Shown in pieces: positions 1-6,803 of a stretch of DNA of 11,440 nt (within the stretch, counting starts at the first letter, position 1; every line of letters starts with the position of its first letter). A program made the translations under genes and the position numbers. A model generated the notes under the pieces. That model made no database searches, had not been told where the DNA came from, and saw nothing but the letters and a program-made list of their open reading frames with translations. This DNA comes from BOG-908 sp964247675 (lineage in GTDB: Bacteria; Pseudomonadota; Alphaproteobacteria; Acetobacterales; Acetobacteraceae), in assembly GCA_964247675.1 (NCBI GenBank), contig CAXTVW010000109.1, forward strand, positions 1-11,440, written 5' to 3'.

Positions 1-343
1 CATTCCAGCCGAGCACGCCTACCACGTCGTACAGCCCGTCGCGGCGCCAGAGCTCTTCGTGGCGCGCCTCATAGGGCAGGCGCACCATCTGGTTGTAGCG
101 AGCGTCGCTTGGGTCGTCGCACCAGCCATCCTCGGGCGCGATCGGTTCGATGGGCACTGCGGCGCGCGGCCTGGCAACCCGGTCCGCACGATAGAGCACG
201 CGCCGAAGTGGCAGCAGCCCTGTCGGGGTGGCACCGTCGCCTTCCTGTTTGTGCAGCGTGAAACCGGCCCGGCCAAATGCGATGCGCAGGGTCGCACCGC
301 CGAAACGAAGCGTGCCGTCCGGGCGGACGCTTGCCGTGCTCAT
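1..343 (-). CDS. L,D-transpeptidase (YkuD-type) family protein, N-terminal part only
   Basis: An open frame starts at ATG 341-343 and runs off the left edge, giving 114 codons without a stop. The visible protein has the features of a family of single-domain YkuD-like proteins common in alphaproteobacteria: a short strand-rich start, then EGDGATPTGLLPLRRVLYRA (residues about 36-55), then PIAPEDGWCDDPSDARYN, RLPYEARHEELWRRD and LYDVVGVLGWN. In this family the catalytic His and Cys (HGxxA and SxGC motifs) come further on, so they lie outside the window and catalysis cannot be confirmed. Such enzymes cross-link or modify peptidoglycan in the periplasm, but I see no obvious signal peptide in this start. 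The gene begins 24 bases after the ribA stop on the same strand, so co-transcription with ribA is likely. The ribosome binding site is weak (GGGGC just upstream). Confidence 0.78.
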   Translation of the reverse strand, partial: MSTASVRPDGTLRFGGATLRIAFGRAGFTLHKQEGDGATPTGLLPLRRVLYRADRVARPRAAVPIEPIAPEDGWCDDPSDARYNQMVRLPYEARHEELWRRDGLYDVVGVLGWN

Positions 344-367
344 CGGAGCCCCGCGAGCCGAGGCCCC

Positions 368-1495
368 CTACCCAAGGAGGTGGCCGAATCGGCGGGCCTT
401 GGTCTCCAGATAGGCGTCGTTCTCGCCGTTGGCGGCGATGGCGTGGCTGAGCCGGCCGGTGACCTCTATGCCGTGGGCGGCCAGGCCCGCAACCTTGGCC
501 GGATTGTTGGTGAGCAGGCGTATGCGCGTGATGCCGAAGCTGCGCAGCATCGCGGCGGCGGCGGCGAAGCTGCGCTCGTCGGCGCCGTAACCAAGGGCCC
601 GGTTGGCGTCCAGCGTATCCAGCCCCCTGTCCTGGAGCGTGTAGGCGCGCAGCTTGTTGACCAGGCCGATGCCGCGGCCTTCCTGCGCCATGTAGAGAAT
701 GATGCCGGCGCCCTCGGACTCCATGCGGGTGATCGCCTGGTGAAGCTGCGGGCCGCAGTCGCAGCGGCGGCTGCCGAGCAAGTCGCCGGTGAAACACTCC
801 GAGTGCACGCGCACGAGCGGCGTTTGCGCCTGTTCCGGCCGGCCTATCAGGATGGCGACGTGCTCGATGCCGCCGTCCTGCGGCCGGAATGCCACGATCC
901 TAGTATCCGGGGCTTCCTCCAGCGGCACGCGCGCCTCGGCGGCACGCACCAGGCTCTCGGCCGTCGCTGCCGGATGGGCAAGCACCGCGGCAGCGGACAC
1001 GTCGAGAAGCTCTGCCGTGTCAGGTTCGGCGCTGGCGATCAGCACGGCCGGCAGCAATCGGCCAAGCTTCGCGAGTGCTACGCCGGCGGCTTGCAGCTCC
1101 GCGGAAATGTGGGCCGCATCCGCGCGGCTAGCCGCCACGGCGCCATGGGAAAGGGTCGGGTCCGCCATATCGCGAAGCATGGATACGTCCAGCCGGCCGG
1201 TCTCCGCCGGCAGCGCAACCGCGGCGAGCTCGGCCGCTCCGCCCCGGGACCCCGACGCCACGCCGGAGATCAGGTCGGCCACGCGGGACGCAGCCAGCAG
1301 CAGCACGGGCCTGTCCGCCGCAGCCGCCAGGAATTCCTGCAGCGTAGCCTGCGTGGCAGTCTCCACCACCAGCGCCAAAGCGCGCTCGCCTGCCTGGCCG
1401 AGCAGGACGACAGGCACGCCGCGCCTTGCTTCGCCGATCGCCCGATGGACGGAGCGGGCGGCGGAGGCTTCGGTCCGGATTGGTGTGTAGTTCAT
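368..1495 (-). CDS. ribA: GTP cyclohydrolase II with a degenerate N-terminal DHBP-synthase-like domain
   Basis: The predicted protein has 375 residues. GTP cyclohydrolase II opens GTP to give 2,5-diamino-6-ribosylamino-4-pyrimidinone 5'-phosphate, the first step of riboflavin synthesis in the cytoplasm. The C-terminal half (about 195-375) carries the family hallmarks: zinc ligands C234, C245 and C247 in ECFTGDLLGSRRCDCG, then QEGRGIGLVNKLRAYTLQD (271-289), TLDANRALGYGADERSF and LLTNNPAKVAGL. The N-terminal half (about 15-190) aligns in general plan with 3,4-dihydroxy-2-butanone-4-phosphate synthase, but where that enzyme has an acidic DExRENEGD-type motif this protein reads LLGQAGERALALVVE, so that activity is probably lost. 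I chose ATG 1493-1495 because the frame upstream reads through a repeat and antisense to the hydroxylase gene, giving non-conserved peptide. No clear Shine-Dalgarno sequence precedes it. It lies downstream of the ubiH-like gene, separated by repeat element R1, and upstream of the YkuD gene. No FMN riboswitch is recognisable. Confidence 0.92.
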   Translation of the reverse strand: MNYTPIRTEASAARSVHRAIGEARRGVPVVLLGQAGERALALVVETATQATLQEFLAAAADRPVLLLAASRVADLISGVASGSRGGAAELAAVALPAETGRLDVSMLRDMADPTLSHGAVAASRADAAHISAELQAAGVALAKLGRLLPAVLIASAEPDTAELLDVSAAAVLAHPAATAESLVRAAEARVPLEEAPDTRIVAFRPQDGGIEHVAILIGRPEQAQTPLVRVHSECFTGDLLGSRRCDCGPQLHQAITRMESEGAGIILYMAQEGRGIGLVNKLRAYTLQDRGLDTLDANRALGYGADERSFAAAAAMLRSFGITRIRLLTNNPAKVAGLAAHGIEVTGRLSHAIAANGENDAYLETKARRFGHLLG

Positions 1496-1540
1496 TGCTG
1501 GCAATAGGTCGGCTTCCAGGTGGCGGAAACAAGAAGTAAG

Positions 1541-1669
1541 GCAAGCAGTCCTTTTTTGAGAAAAAACACCAAGAAACCTTTTCTCCCTGTCGGTAGCTGT
1601 TTCAGCACTCGCCGAAGGGGGACCAAAAGTTTTTTGCTTCTTTCCTTCAAAAAAGAAGGCCTTGCTTCC
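1541..1669. repeat. Paired inverted-repeat element R1, between the ubiH-like gene and ribA
   Basis: Left arm 1541-1582 and right arm 1625-1669 are diverged inverted copies of the arm found elsewhere in the window. The right arm has the CTTC/GAAG hairpin ends and the left arm the GTCC type, so the two arms are of different subtypes. The left-arm hairpin is partly broken (the 3' side reads GAAAAAACACC). The spacer can fold weakly (TCCC..CGG around 1584-1594 with CCG..GGGA around 1612-1622). The element lies between two genes transcribed leftward, where it could end or attenuate transcription before ribA. Confidence 0.85.
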
Positions 1670-1673
1670 TTGC

Positions 1674-2891
1674 TCACCCGATCCCCATAGCCTGCCGCAT
1701 GAATGCCCGCTTGACCCCCGGCATCCTGTGCACCGCCGAAATGCCAAGGTCACGGGCCGTGCGCACCAGCGGGTTGTCCGTGCTGAACAGCCGGTCCAGC
1801 GCGTCAGTCGCCACGAGCATGGAGAGGTTGTCCAGCCGCCGCGCCCGTGCGTAGCGCGCAAGCAGGGCCGCGCCGCCAAGGTCCTCGCCCGCCGCGTGCG
1901 CCGCGATCAGCAGCCGGGACAGCGCGATCGCATCGCGCAGCCCCAGGTTCAGCCCTTGGCCGGCGATCGGGTGTATGCCGTGCGCCGCGTCGCCCACCAC
2001 CGCAAGCCGATCGGCGGTCACGCGATGCACGTACATGGCGGAAAGCGGATACATCCAGCGCTGGCCGACCAGCCGGATGGCGCCGAGATGGTCACCCAGC
2101 CGCGTCTGCACTTCGGCGGTGAACGCGGCGTCGTCCAACGCCATGAGCCGCGGGGCGGCTTCCTTCCGCTCGGTCCACACGATGGCCGAGATGTGCGCGC
2201 CGGCTTCGCTGGCCGCCATCGGCAACTGCGCGAACGGGCCGGCCGGCAGGAAGTGCTCCAGTGCGGTGTTGTTGTGCGGCAGCGCGTGCGAGATGGCGCA
2301 GACGATGCCGGCCTGCTTGTAGGCCCAGCGCGCCGCCGTCAGCCCGGCCTGCCGGCGCAAGGGCGAGTCGCGTCCCTCGGCGGCCACCACCAGGCTGGCC
2401 GTCAACGTCTCGCCATTGTCCAGCCTTACCTGTGCGCCGGAGGCGTCGCGCTTCACCTCGGCCACTGCGGGCGCGTAGAGTTTCAGCCCCGGGGCAGCAT
2501 GCAGGCAAGCGTTCAGCGCCATGCGCATGTTGCGGGCTTCCACCATCCAGCCCAGCGCACCACTATGCTCGGACCCGGCCCCGAGTTCAGTTGCGTCGAA
2601 ATGCAGGAACAGGCGGGACGCCGGCTTGCCTGGCTTACCGTCGGAGACGCGTATCTGCTCGATCGGGCCGGGGGCGTGCGGCAGCCTGTCCCAGATGCCC
2701 GCCTCCTCCAGCAGCGCGCGCGAACCGGCGGCTATTGCGTAGGCGCGGCCGTCAAAACTCGGATGCTCCATGGGCGGCAGTGCCGCACGGTCCACCACGG
2801 CCACGGACAGGCCGGCACGGGCCAGGCGGCAGGCCAGCGCGGCGCCTACGGGGCCGGCGCCTACGACACATACATCCAGCATGGGCGGCAT
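1674..2891 (-). CDS. ubiH: UbiH/UbiF/VisC/Coq6-family FAD-dependent hydroxylase (ubiquinone biosynthesis)
   Basis: The 405-residue protein is a typical length for this family of flavin monooxygenases, which hydroxylate the aromatic ring of ubiquinone precursors at the membrane using FAD, NAD(P)H and oxygen. The N-terminal dinucleotide-binding motif is VVGAGPVGAALA (residues 9-20). The second FAD/NAD(P)H motif is AAEGRDSPLRRQAG (170-183). The third is VVGDAAHGIHPIAGQGLNLG (298-317), which contacts the FAD ribose and pyrophosphate. The C-terminal segment RRLDNLSMLVATDALDRLFS (351-370) is characteristic of the UbiH/UbiF/Coq6 group rather than of phenol hydroxylases. Which ring position it acts on cannot be told from sequence. 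I use the first ATG at 2889-2891; a second ATG three codons in (2880-2882) is possible and neither has a strong ribosome binding site. Only 42 bases separate the start from repeat element R2. The ribA gene follows on the same strand beyond element R1. Confidence 0.9.
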   Translation of the reverse strand: MPPMLDVCVVGAGPVGAALACRLARAGLSVAVVDRAALPPMEHPSFDGRAYAIAAGSRALLEEAGIWDRLPHAPGPIEQIRVSDGKPGKPASRLFLHFDATELGAGSEHSGALGWMVEARNMRMALNACLHAAPGLKLYAPAVAEVKRDASGAQVRLDNGETLTASLVVAAEGRDSPLRRQAGLTAARWAYKQAGIVCAISHALPHNNTALEHFLPAGPFAQLPMAASEAGAHISAIVWTERKEAAPRLMALDDAAFTAEVQTRLGDHLGAIRLVGQRWMYPLSAMYVHRVTADRLAVVGDAAHGIHPIAGQGLNLGLRDAIALSRLLIAAHAAGEDLGGAALLARYARARRLDNLSMLVATDALDRLFSTDNPLVRTARDLGISAVHRMPGVKRAFMRQAMGIG

Positions 2892-2933
2892 CTTTCGGGA
2901 AGGTCTGCCTAAAAGATAGGCGTTTTTGGGGAG

Positions 2934-3115
2934 AAGGAAGGAAGGCCTTCTTTTTTGAAAAAAAGAAGCAAAAAACTTTCACTCCCCCCGCCTGCGCCGA
3001 GGCCCGCACAGGTTCTGCCGAGGCGCCTATTCGCAGAACCTGCGTGCACTTCCGTGCAGGCGGGGAGCAAAAGTTTTTTGCTTCTTTTTTTCAAAAAAGA
3101 AGGCCTTTCTTCCTT
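2934..3115. repeat. Paired inverted-repeat element R2, between the ubiH-like gene and glnK
   Basis: This is the largest and best preserved element. Left arm 2934-2979 and right arm 3069-3115 are inverted copies with a single difference over about 46 positions. Each arm has its own hairpin, for example CTTCTTTTTT (2947-2956) with AAAAAAGAAG (2959-2968). The spacer is itself folded: CTCCCCCCGCCTGC (2982-2995) pairs with GCAGGCGGGGAG (3056-3067) apart from a two-base bulge. Inside that, CAGGTTCTGC (3009-3018) pairs exactly with GCAGAACCTG (3033-3042). Almost the whole 180 bases can form one long cruciform or hairpin. It lies between divergently transcribed genes, 42 bases from the ubiH-like start and 9 bases before the candidate glnK promoter. 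Confidence 0.95.
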
Positions 3116-3123
3116 TCCGCCCC

Positions 3124-3139
3124 CGGCACGCTTCTTGTT
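3124..3139 (+). promoter_or_regulatory. Candidate sigma-54 (RpoN) promoter of glnK-amtB
   Basis: The sequence CGGCACGCTTCTTGTT matches the -24/-12 consensus TGGCACGNNNNTTGCW closely. GGCACG is complete, the spacing between the GG and the -12 element is the required 10 bases, and TTG is present. The -12 dinucleotide is GT rather than the usual GC. The predicted start point, about 12 bases further on, would leave a leader of roughly 45-50 bases before glnK. glnK-amtB operons are commonly driven by sigma-54 with NtrC, which fits the position. No convincing NtrC site was found upstream. Confidence 0.5.
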
Positions 3140-3197
3140 AACACCCCTCCGAGCACCGCGCCGCCAAAGATGCGCGGCCACAATCAAGGATGCCGAG

Positions 3198-3536
3198 ATG
3201 AAGTTGGTTATAGCCATCGTCAAACCCTTCAAGCTGGACGATGTGCGCGAGGCTTTGACGCCGCTCGGCGTGCAGGGACTGACCGTAACCGAGGTGAAGG
3301 GCTTCGGCCGGCAGAAGGGTCAGACGGAGATCTACCGCGGCGCCGAGTATCACGTGAGCTTCCTGCCCAAGGTGAAGATCGAGGTCGCGGTTGATTCCGA
3401 CCAGGCGGACGCTGTGGTGGAGGCGATCATGCGGGCGGCGCAGACCGGCAAGATCGGCGACGGCAAGATCTTCGTGCTCGACATCCTGCGCGCCGTCCGG
3501 ATCAGGACGGGCGAGCTGGACAACGCGGCGCTGTGA
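3198..3536 (+). CDS. glnK: PII-family nitrogen regulatory protein GlnK
   Basis: The protein has 112 residues, the standard PII length. PII trimers bind ATP/ADP and 2-oxoglutarate and report nitrogen status to their targets. Here the partner is probably the AmtB encoded next door, whose pore GlnK blocks when ammonium is plentiful. The start MKLVIAIVKPFKLDDVREAL, the T-loop EVKGFGRQKGQTEIYRGAEY (32-51) with the uridylylation site Tyr51, and the C-terminal signature GKIGDGKIFVLDILRAVRIRTGE are all present and intact. I chose ATG 3198-3200 because it gives the exact family N-terminus and has AAGGA seven to eight bases upstream. A longer open frame from 2955 only adds peptide read from repeat R2. 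The pairing with amtB favours the name glnK over glnB. Confidence 0.96.
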   Translation: MKLVIAIVKPFKLDDVREALTPLGVQGLTVTEVKGFGRQKGQTEIYRGAEYHVSFLPKVKIEVAVDSDQADAVVEAIMRAAQTGKIGDGKIFVLDILRAVRIRTGELDNAAL

Positions 3537-3547
3537 GGGTCTCCAAG

Positions 3548-5032
3548 ATGCGATCTGCCCTGCGGGCCGTCCTGGCCGCCATCCTGCTTGGCCTCCCGCT
3601 TTGCGCCGGCGCCGCCCTGGCCAAGGCGCCCGATGCCGCCACCCCGCCGCCGGCTGCCTCCGCTCCGCCATCCGCAGCTGCCCAGGCGCCCGCTGCCACA
3701 ACGCCTGCAGCAACCCCCGTGGTCTCGGCTGGCCCAGCCAAGCCGCCGGCCTATGACCACGGTGACACCGCCTGGATGCTGACCAGCACGGCGCTGGTGC
3801 TGATGATGACGATCCCCGGCCTGGCGCTGTTCTACGCCGGCATGGTCCGCCGAAAGAACATCCTGGCCACCGTGATGCAGAGCTTCGCCATCTGCTGCCT
3901 GGTGACGCTCGTCTGGACGATCTGCGGCTACAGCATCGCCTTCACCAACGGACCGGCCACCGGATCGCTGTTCGGCGTGCCGCTGAACTCGCTCGTCGGG
4001 GACGCCGGCCGGTTCATGCTGCACGGCATCGCCGACAACTTCACCAAGCAGGACGACACCGGTTTCATCCTCGGCAACAACGTGCCCGGCATCACGCCGG
4101 TGCCGTACACCATTCCCGAGACGGTGTACATGATGTTCCAGATGACGTTCGCCATCATCACGCCGGCCCTCATTGCCGGCGCGTTCGCCGAGCGGATGAA
4201 GTTCTCCGCCATGTGCATCTTCATGGTTGGCTGGTCTATCTTCTCGTACAGCCTGATCGCGCATTGGGTGTGGGCGCCGACCGGCTGGCTCAGCACGCTG
4301 GGAACGCTCGACTACGCCGGCGGCACCGTGGTGCACATAAATGCCGGTATTGCCGGGCTGATGTGCTGCCTGGTGATGGGCCGGCGGCGCGGCTACGGGC
4401 ATGACAATATGGCGCCGCACAACCTCACCTACGCGGTGATCGGCGCCTCGCTGCTGTGGGTCGGCTGGTTCGGCTTCAACGCCGGCTCCGCCGTGGGCGC
4501 CACCGGCCGGGCCGGCATGGCAATGGCGGTGACCCAGATAGCCACCGCGGCCGCGGCACTCGCCTGGATGTTTACCGAGTGGGTGCTGAAGGGCAAACCC
4601 TCGGTGCTCGGCATCATCTCCGGAGCGGTGGCCGGCCTTGTGGCCATTACGCCGGCCAGCGGCTTCGTGTTGCCCAGCGGCGCCATCGTCATCGGCGTGG
4701 CGGCGGGCGTGATATGCTTCATGGCGGCCACCTACCTCAAGCACGCCTTTGGTTATGACGACAGCCTGGACGCGTTCGGCGTGCATGGCATGGGCGGCAT
4801 CGTCGGCGCGCTGCTGACAGGCGTGTTTGCCTCGGCCACGATCGGCGGCACGGACGGCTCGTTCCACCAGTTCGTCACGCAGTGCAAGGCGGTTGGCGTG
4901 ACGTTGGTCTGGAGCAGCGTGGTGAGCCTGGTGCTGCTCTACGGCCTGAAGCTCACCATCGGCCTGACAGTAACAGCCGAGGAGGAGGTAGAGGGACTAG
5001 ATACGGTCTTGCATGGAGAAAGCGCAGCGTAG
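3548..5032 (+). CDS. amtB: Ammonium transporter AmtB
   Basis: The 494-residue protein forms a trimeric inner-membrane channel for ammonium/ammonia. It has a cleavable-looking signal peptide (residues 1 to about 27), then a long Ala/Pro-rich periplasmic stretch (about 28-68) before eleven predicted membrane segments. Family motifs are intact: FYAGMVRRKN (95-104), the phenylalanine-gate region FQMTFAIITPALIAGAFAER (197-216), GWFGFNAGSAVG (306-317), and the twin pore histidines H263 (VVHINAG) and H413 (GVHGMGG). The likely cytoplasmic tail TAEEEVEGLDTVLHGESAA ends the protein. I prefer ATG 3548-3550 because GAGG lies nine bases upstream and the signal peptide starts cleanly. A GTG at 3533 overlapping the glnK stop would add five residues. 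The 11-base gap from glnK indicates one operon. Confidence 0.96.
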   Translation: MRSALRAVLAAILLGLPLCAGAALAKAPDAATPPPAASAPPSAAAQAPAATTPAATPVVSAGPAKPPAYDHGDTAWMLTSTALVLMMTIPGLALFYAGMVRRKNILATVMQSFAICCLVTLVWTICGYSIAFTNGPATGSLFGVPLNSLVGDAGRFMLHGIADNFTKQDDTGFILGNNVPGITPVPYTIPETVYMMFQMTFAIITPALIAGAFAERMKFSAMCIFMVGWSIFSYSLIAHWVWAPTGWLSTLGTLDYAGGTVVHINAGIAGLMCCLVMGRRRGYGHDNMAPHNLTYAVIGASLLWVGWFGFNAGSAVGATGRAGMAMAVTQIATAAAALAWMFTEWVLKGKPSVLGIISGAVAGLVAITPASGFVLPSGAIVIGVAAGVICFMAATYLKHAFGYDDSLDAFGVHGMGGIVGALLTGVFASATIGGTDGSFHQFVTQCKAVGVTLVWSSVVSLVLLYGLKLTIGLTVTAEEEVEGLDTVLHGESAA

Positions 5033-5045
5033 CTGACGCGCTGGA

Positions 5046-5085
5046 GCGGTTATCTGACGGTCGTTGGCTCTGGTTCGATAATCGC
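5046..5085 (+). terminator. Hairpin just after amtB, possible end of the glnK-amtB transcript
   Basis: GCGGTTATC (5046-5054) and GATAATCGC (5077-5085) can form nine base pairs in plus-strand RNA, one of them G-U, around a 22-base loop, 14 bases past the amtB stop. The G-U pair would be an A-C mismatch in minus-strand RNA, which favours plus-strand function. No run of U follows, so it is not a classical intrinsic terminator. It may be a stability hairpin, a factor-dependent site, or chance. Confidence 0.3.
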
Positions 5086-5183
5086 TAATGCCCGCCAGAT
5101 TACCGCCTGATCGTAATCTTCACCGCGGCTCCGTGACTGTTGCGTCAAACCGGAAGCACGCTCGTCTCAACGGCGAACGAAGC

Positions 5184-5229
5184 AAAAGTTCTTTGCTTCT
5201 TTCTTTCAAAAAAGAGGGCCCTGCTTGCC
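5184..5229. repeat. Solo repeat arm R3, between amtB and the response regulator gene
   Basis: This is one right-hand-type arm with no inverted partner in the 150 bases to its left or inside the neighbouring genes. It keeps the inner AAAAGTTCTTTGCTTC and the outer GGGCCCTGCTTGCC end but has several changes: the hairpin reads CTTCTTTCTT then AAAAAAGAGG, so its pairing is imperfect. It begins five bases past the response regulator stop (minus strand) in a convergent gap. It may be a decayed half of a former pair. Confidence 0.8.
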
Positions 5230-5234
5230 TCCCT

Positions 5235-5936
5235 TCACGCCGCCGGATCCAGCCTGTAGCCGCCGCCTTCGGTCACCAGAAGCCGCGCATTCGCCGGGTC
5301 GGGTTCGATCTTCTGGCGCAGGCGATAGATGTGCGTCTCCAGCGTGTGTGTGGTTACCGCCGCGTTGTAGCCCCACACCTCGTTGAGCAGGATTTGCCGC
5401 GCTACCGGCTTGGTCCCGGCGCGGTAGAGGAATTTCAGGATGGCGGCTTCCTTTTCGGTCAGCCGGATGCGGCGGTTGCGCAACGGCTCCTGCAGCAGCT
5501 TGGCCGAAGGGCGGAACGTGTAAGGACCGATGGTGAACACCGCGTCTTCGGAGTTCTCGAAGATGCGGAGCTGGGCACGCAGACGGGCAAGCAGTTCGTT
5601 CAGGCGGAACGGCTTGGCGATGTAATCGTTGGCGCCTGATTCAAGGCCGCGCACGACGTCGGACTCCTCGTCCGAACCGGTCAGCATGATGATCGGCATG
5701 CGCATTCCCGCCTTGCGCAGCGTGGCGCAGAGGTCGCGGCCGTCGCCGTCCGGCAGGCCTACGTCAAGTATGATTGCATCGAAACGCTGTTCGTGCTGAC
5801 GTATCTTGGTCTCTGCCTCGCTGACCGAAGCTGCTTCGTCGGCACTGAACTCGCCATCGACCTGCAACTGGGCTGCCAGTTCCTCACGCAGTGACCTGTC
5901 GTCATCAACGATCAGGATGGGGCGCTCGCCCGCCAT
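5235..5936 (-). CDS. OmpR-family DNA-binding response regulator
   Basis: The protein has 233 residues. The receiver domain (about 5-120) has the acidic pocket D11-D13, the phosphorylation site D58 in IILDVGLPDGDG, the conserved Thr in MLTGSDE (T86), and the Lys of YIAKPF (K108). The C-terminal winged-helix domain (about 135-230) shows LTEKEAAILKFLYRA, LNEVWGYNAAVTTHTLETHI and YRLRQKIEPDPANARLLVTE, ending GGGYRLDP, as in OmpR/PhoB proteins. It therefore probably binds DNA when phosphorylated by a sensor kinase. No kinase is encoded beside it, so the signal and targets are unknown. The ATG at 5934-5936 is preceded by AGAGGAGA at good spacing. It converges on amtB, with solo arm R3 between, and its promoter must lie in 5937-6203, shared with the divergent small gene. 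Confidence 0.93.
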   Translation of the reverse strand: MAGERPILIVDDDRSLREELAAQLQVDGEFSADEAASVSEAETKIRQHEQRFDAIILDVGLPDGDGRDLCATLRKAGMRMPIIMLTGSDEESDVVRGLESGANDYIAKPFRLNELLARLRAQLRIFENSEDAVFTIGPYTFRPSAKLLQEPLRNRRIRLTEKEAAILKFLYRAGTKPVARQILLNEVWGYNAAVTTHTLETHIYRLRQKIEPDPANARLLVTEGGGYRLDPAA

Positions 5937-6203
5937 CAGGGTATTCTCCTCTCCACGTCCCGAAGGTGGGCACGTGTCCGTGTTCGCGGTGCTAAGCTGC
6001 GTGGCGCTAGATCGGTTGCAAAACTTTTTGTCTGGATGACCGAAGAAACGGAACGACTCACCGCATCCGAAACATCCAAAAGTTGCACCTCAACCAATTT
6101 CTATACAAAAATGAAACGATAGTGTATTTGCGTATTGCATCTAACGCCTTGGTAAGGTTAGGTGCCCCCGCCGTACTATCACGGTTTCGGGAGGACTGCG
6201 AGC
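5937..6203. other. Divergent intergenic region between the response regulator and a small exported-protein gene
   Basis: These 267 bases separate two divergent starts and contain no repeat element. The middle (about 6060-6140) is clearly more A/T-rich than the genes, which suits a two-way promoter region. The rightward gene has a strong ribosome binding site, GGGAGGA (6189-6195). I see no promoter hexamers good enough to call on either strand and no clear operator. Confidence 0.45.
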
Positions 6204-6728
6204 ATGAAACACGTTGTCGCCACACTCTTGGCATGCCTTGTTAGCGCCCCGTCCGTTGCGGCGACCTTCACCTATACCGGGCCGCTGTTCACGCCTGCGA
6301 CCGTGGGCACCAGTGGCTTCAAGCGCGTGGTGCTCCAGTTCACGGTGCCGGGCACCGTTCAGCCAAACACCACCTACACGTTGACCAAGCTGGCCACGTA
6401 CGGAGACGGTTTGAACAAGCTGCCGCAGATCACCAGCTACCTGGCCAAAGGCGCTGCTTACGGCGGGCAGCTCGATTCCTTTCTCTGGGGCACCGTGACG
6501 ACAGGGCCTACCGGCCTGGCCGTTGCTTGGACGTTCAAGGTCCAGGTTGCCTTCGTGGATGGTCTGGGCAACGAAGGCTACGACCTGCTGGTCAACGGCC
6601 CAGGTAACGCAACCACCTGCCCGTATAGCGCGTGCGGCTACGACAGCCTGCTCACAACATTACCCGAGACGCTTCCGACCACCCTGGCACTAACCTCCAC
6701 GCATTTCGGCGTGCTGAAGCATAACTGA
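6204..6728 (+). CDS. Small secreted protein of unknown function
   Basis: The 174-residue protein begins MKHVVATLLACLVSAPSVAA, a clear signal peptide with a probable cleavage site after Ala18-Ala20. The mature part is rich in Thr, Gly, Val and Tyr with alternating hydrophobic residues, which suggests a beta-sheet fold. It has two close cysteines in TTCPYSACGYD, which could form a disulphide in the periplasm or outside. I do not recognise the family, and there is no C-terminal membrane or sorting segment. ATG 6204-6206 is chosen because GGGAGGA lies eight bases upstream and the signal peptide starts there. An ATG further up would place about 14 non-hydrophobic residues in front of it. The gene converges with the beta-propeller gene to its right, with element R4 between. 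Confidence 0.72.
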   Translation: MKHVVATLLACLVSAPSVAATFTYTGPLFTPATVGTSGFKRVVLQFTVPGTVQPNTTYTLTKLATYGDGLNKLPQITSYLAKGAAYGGQLDSFLWGTVTTGPTGLAVAWTFKVQVAFVDGLGNEGYDLLVNGPGNATTCPYSACGYDSLLTTLPETLPTTLALTSTHFGVLKHN

Positions 6729-6803
6729 GGGAGCTGTGCTTTCGGAAAACGCAAGAGAGCGTTGTCTCGGCTTGGTCTGACTCGCGGTATGTTGGGTTTC
6801 GAG

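Noticed and set aside
59..1507. 482-codon open frame on the plus strand over ribA and the YkuD gene
   Set aside because: It is a mirror frame of ribA; the minus-strand product has all the GTP cyclohydrolase II motifs.
1496..1673. FMN riboswitch ahead of ribA
   Set aside because: The gap is taken up by repeat element R1 and I could not see the conserved FMN aptamer sequence blocks.
2907..2927. GCCT/AGGC hairpin followed by GTTTTT as a terminator
   Set aside because: The stem is only four pairs, and no plus-strand transcript is expected to end there.
3045..3058. TGCAC-TTCC-GTGCA dyad upstream of glnK as an NtrC site
   Set aside because: The half-sites resemble NtrC sites (TGCACC N5 GGTGCA) but the dyad is 14 rather than 17 bases long, and it falls inside the R2 spacer where other pairing explains it.
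3350..4867. 505-codon open frame on the minus strand, opposite glnK-amtB
   Set aside because: It lies antisense to glnK-amtB, is rich in Arg, His and Gly as expected from reading GC-rich genes backwards, and resembles no family.
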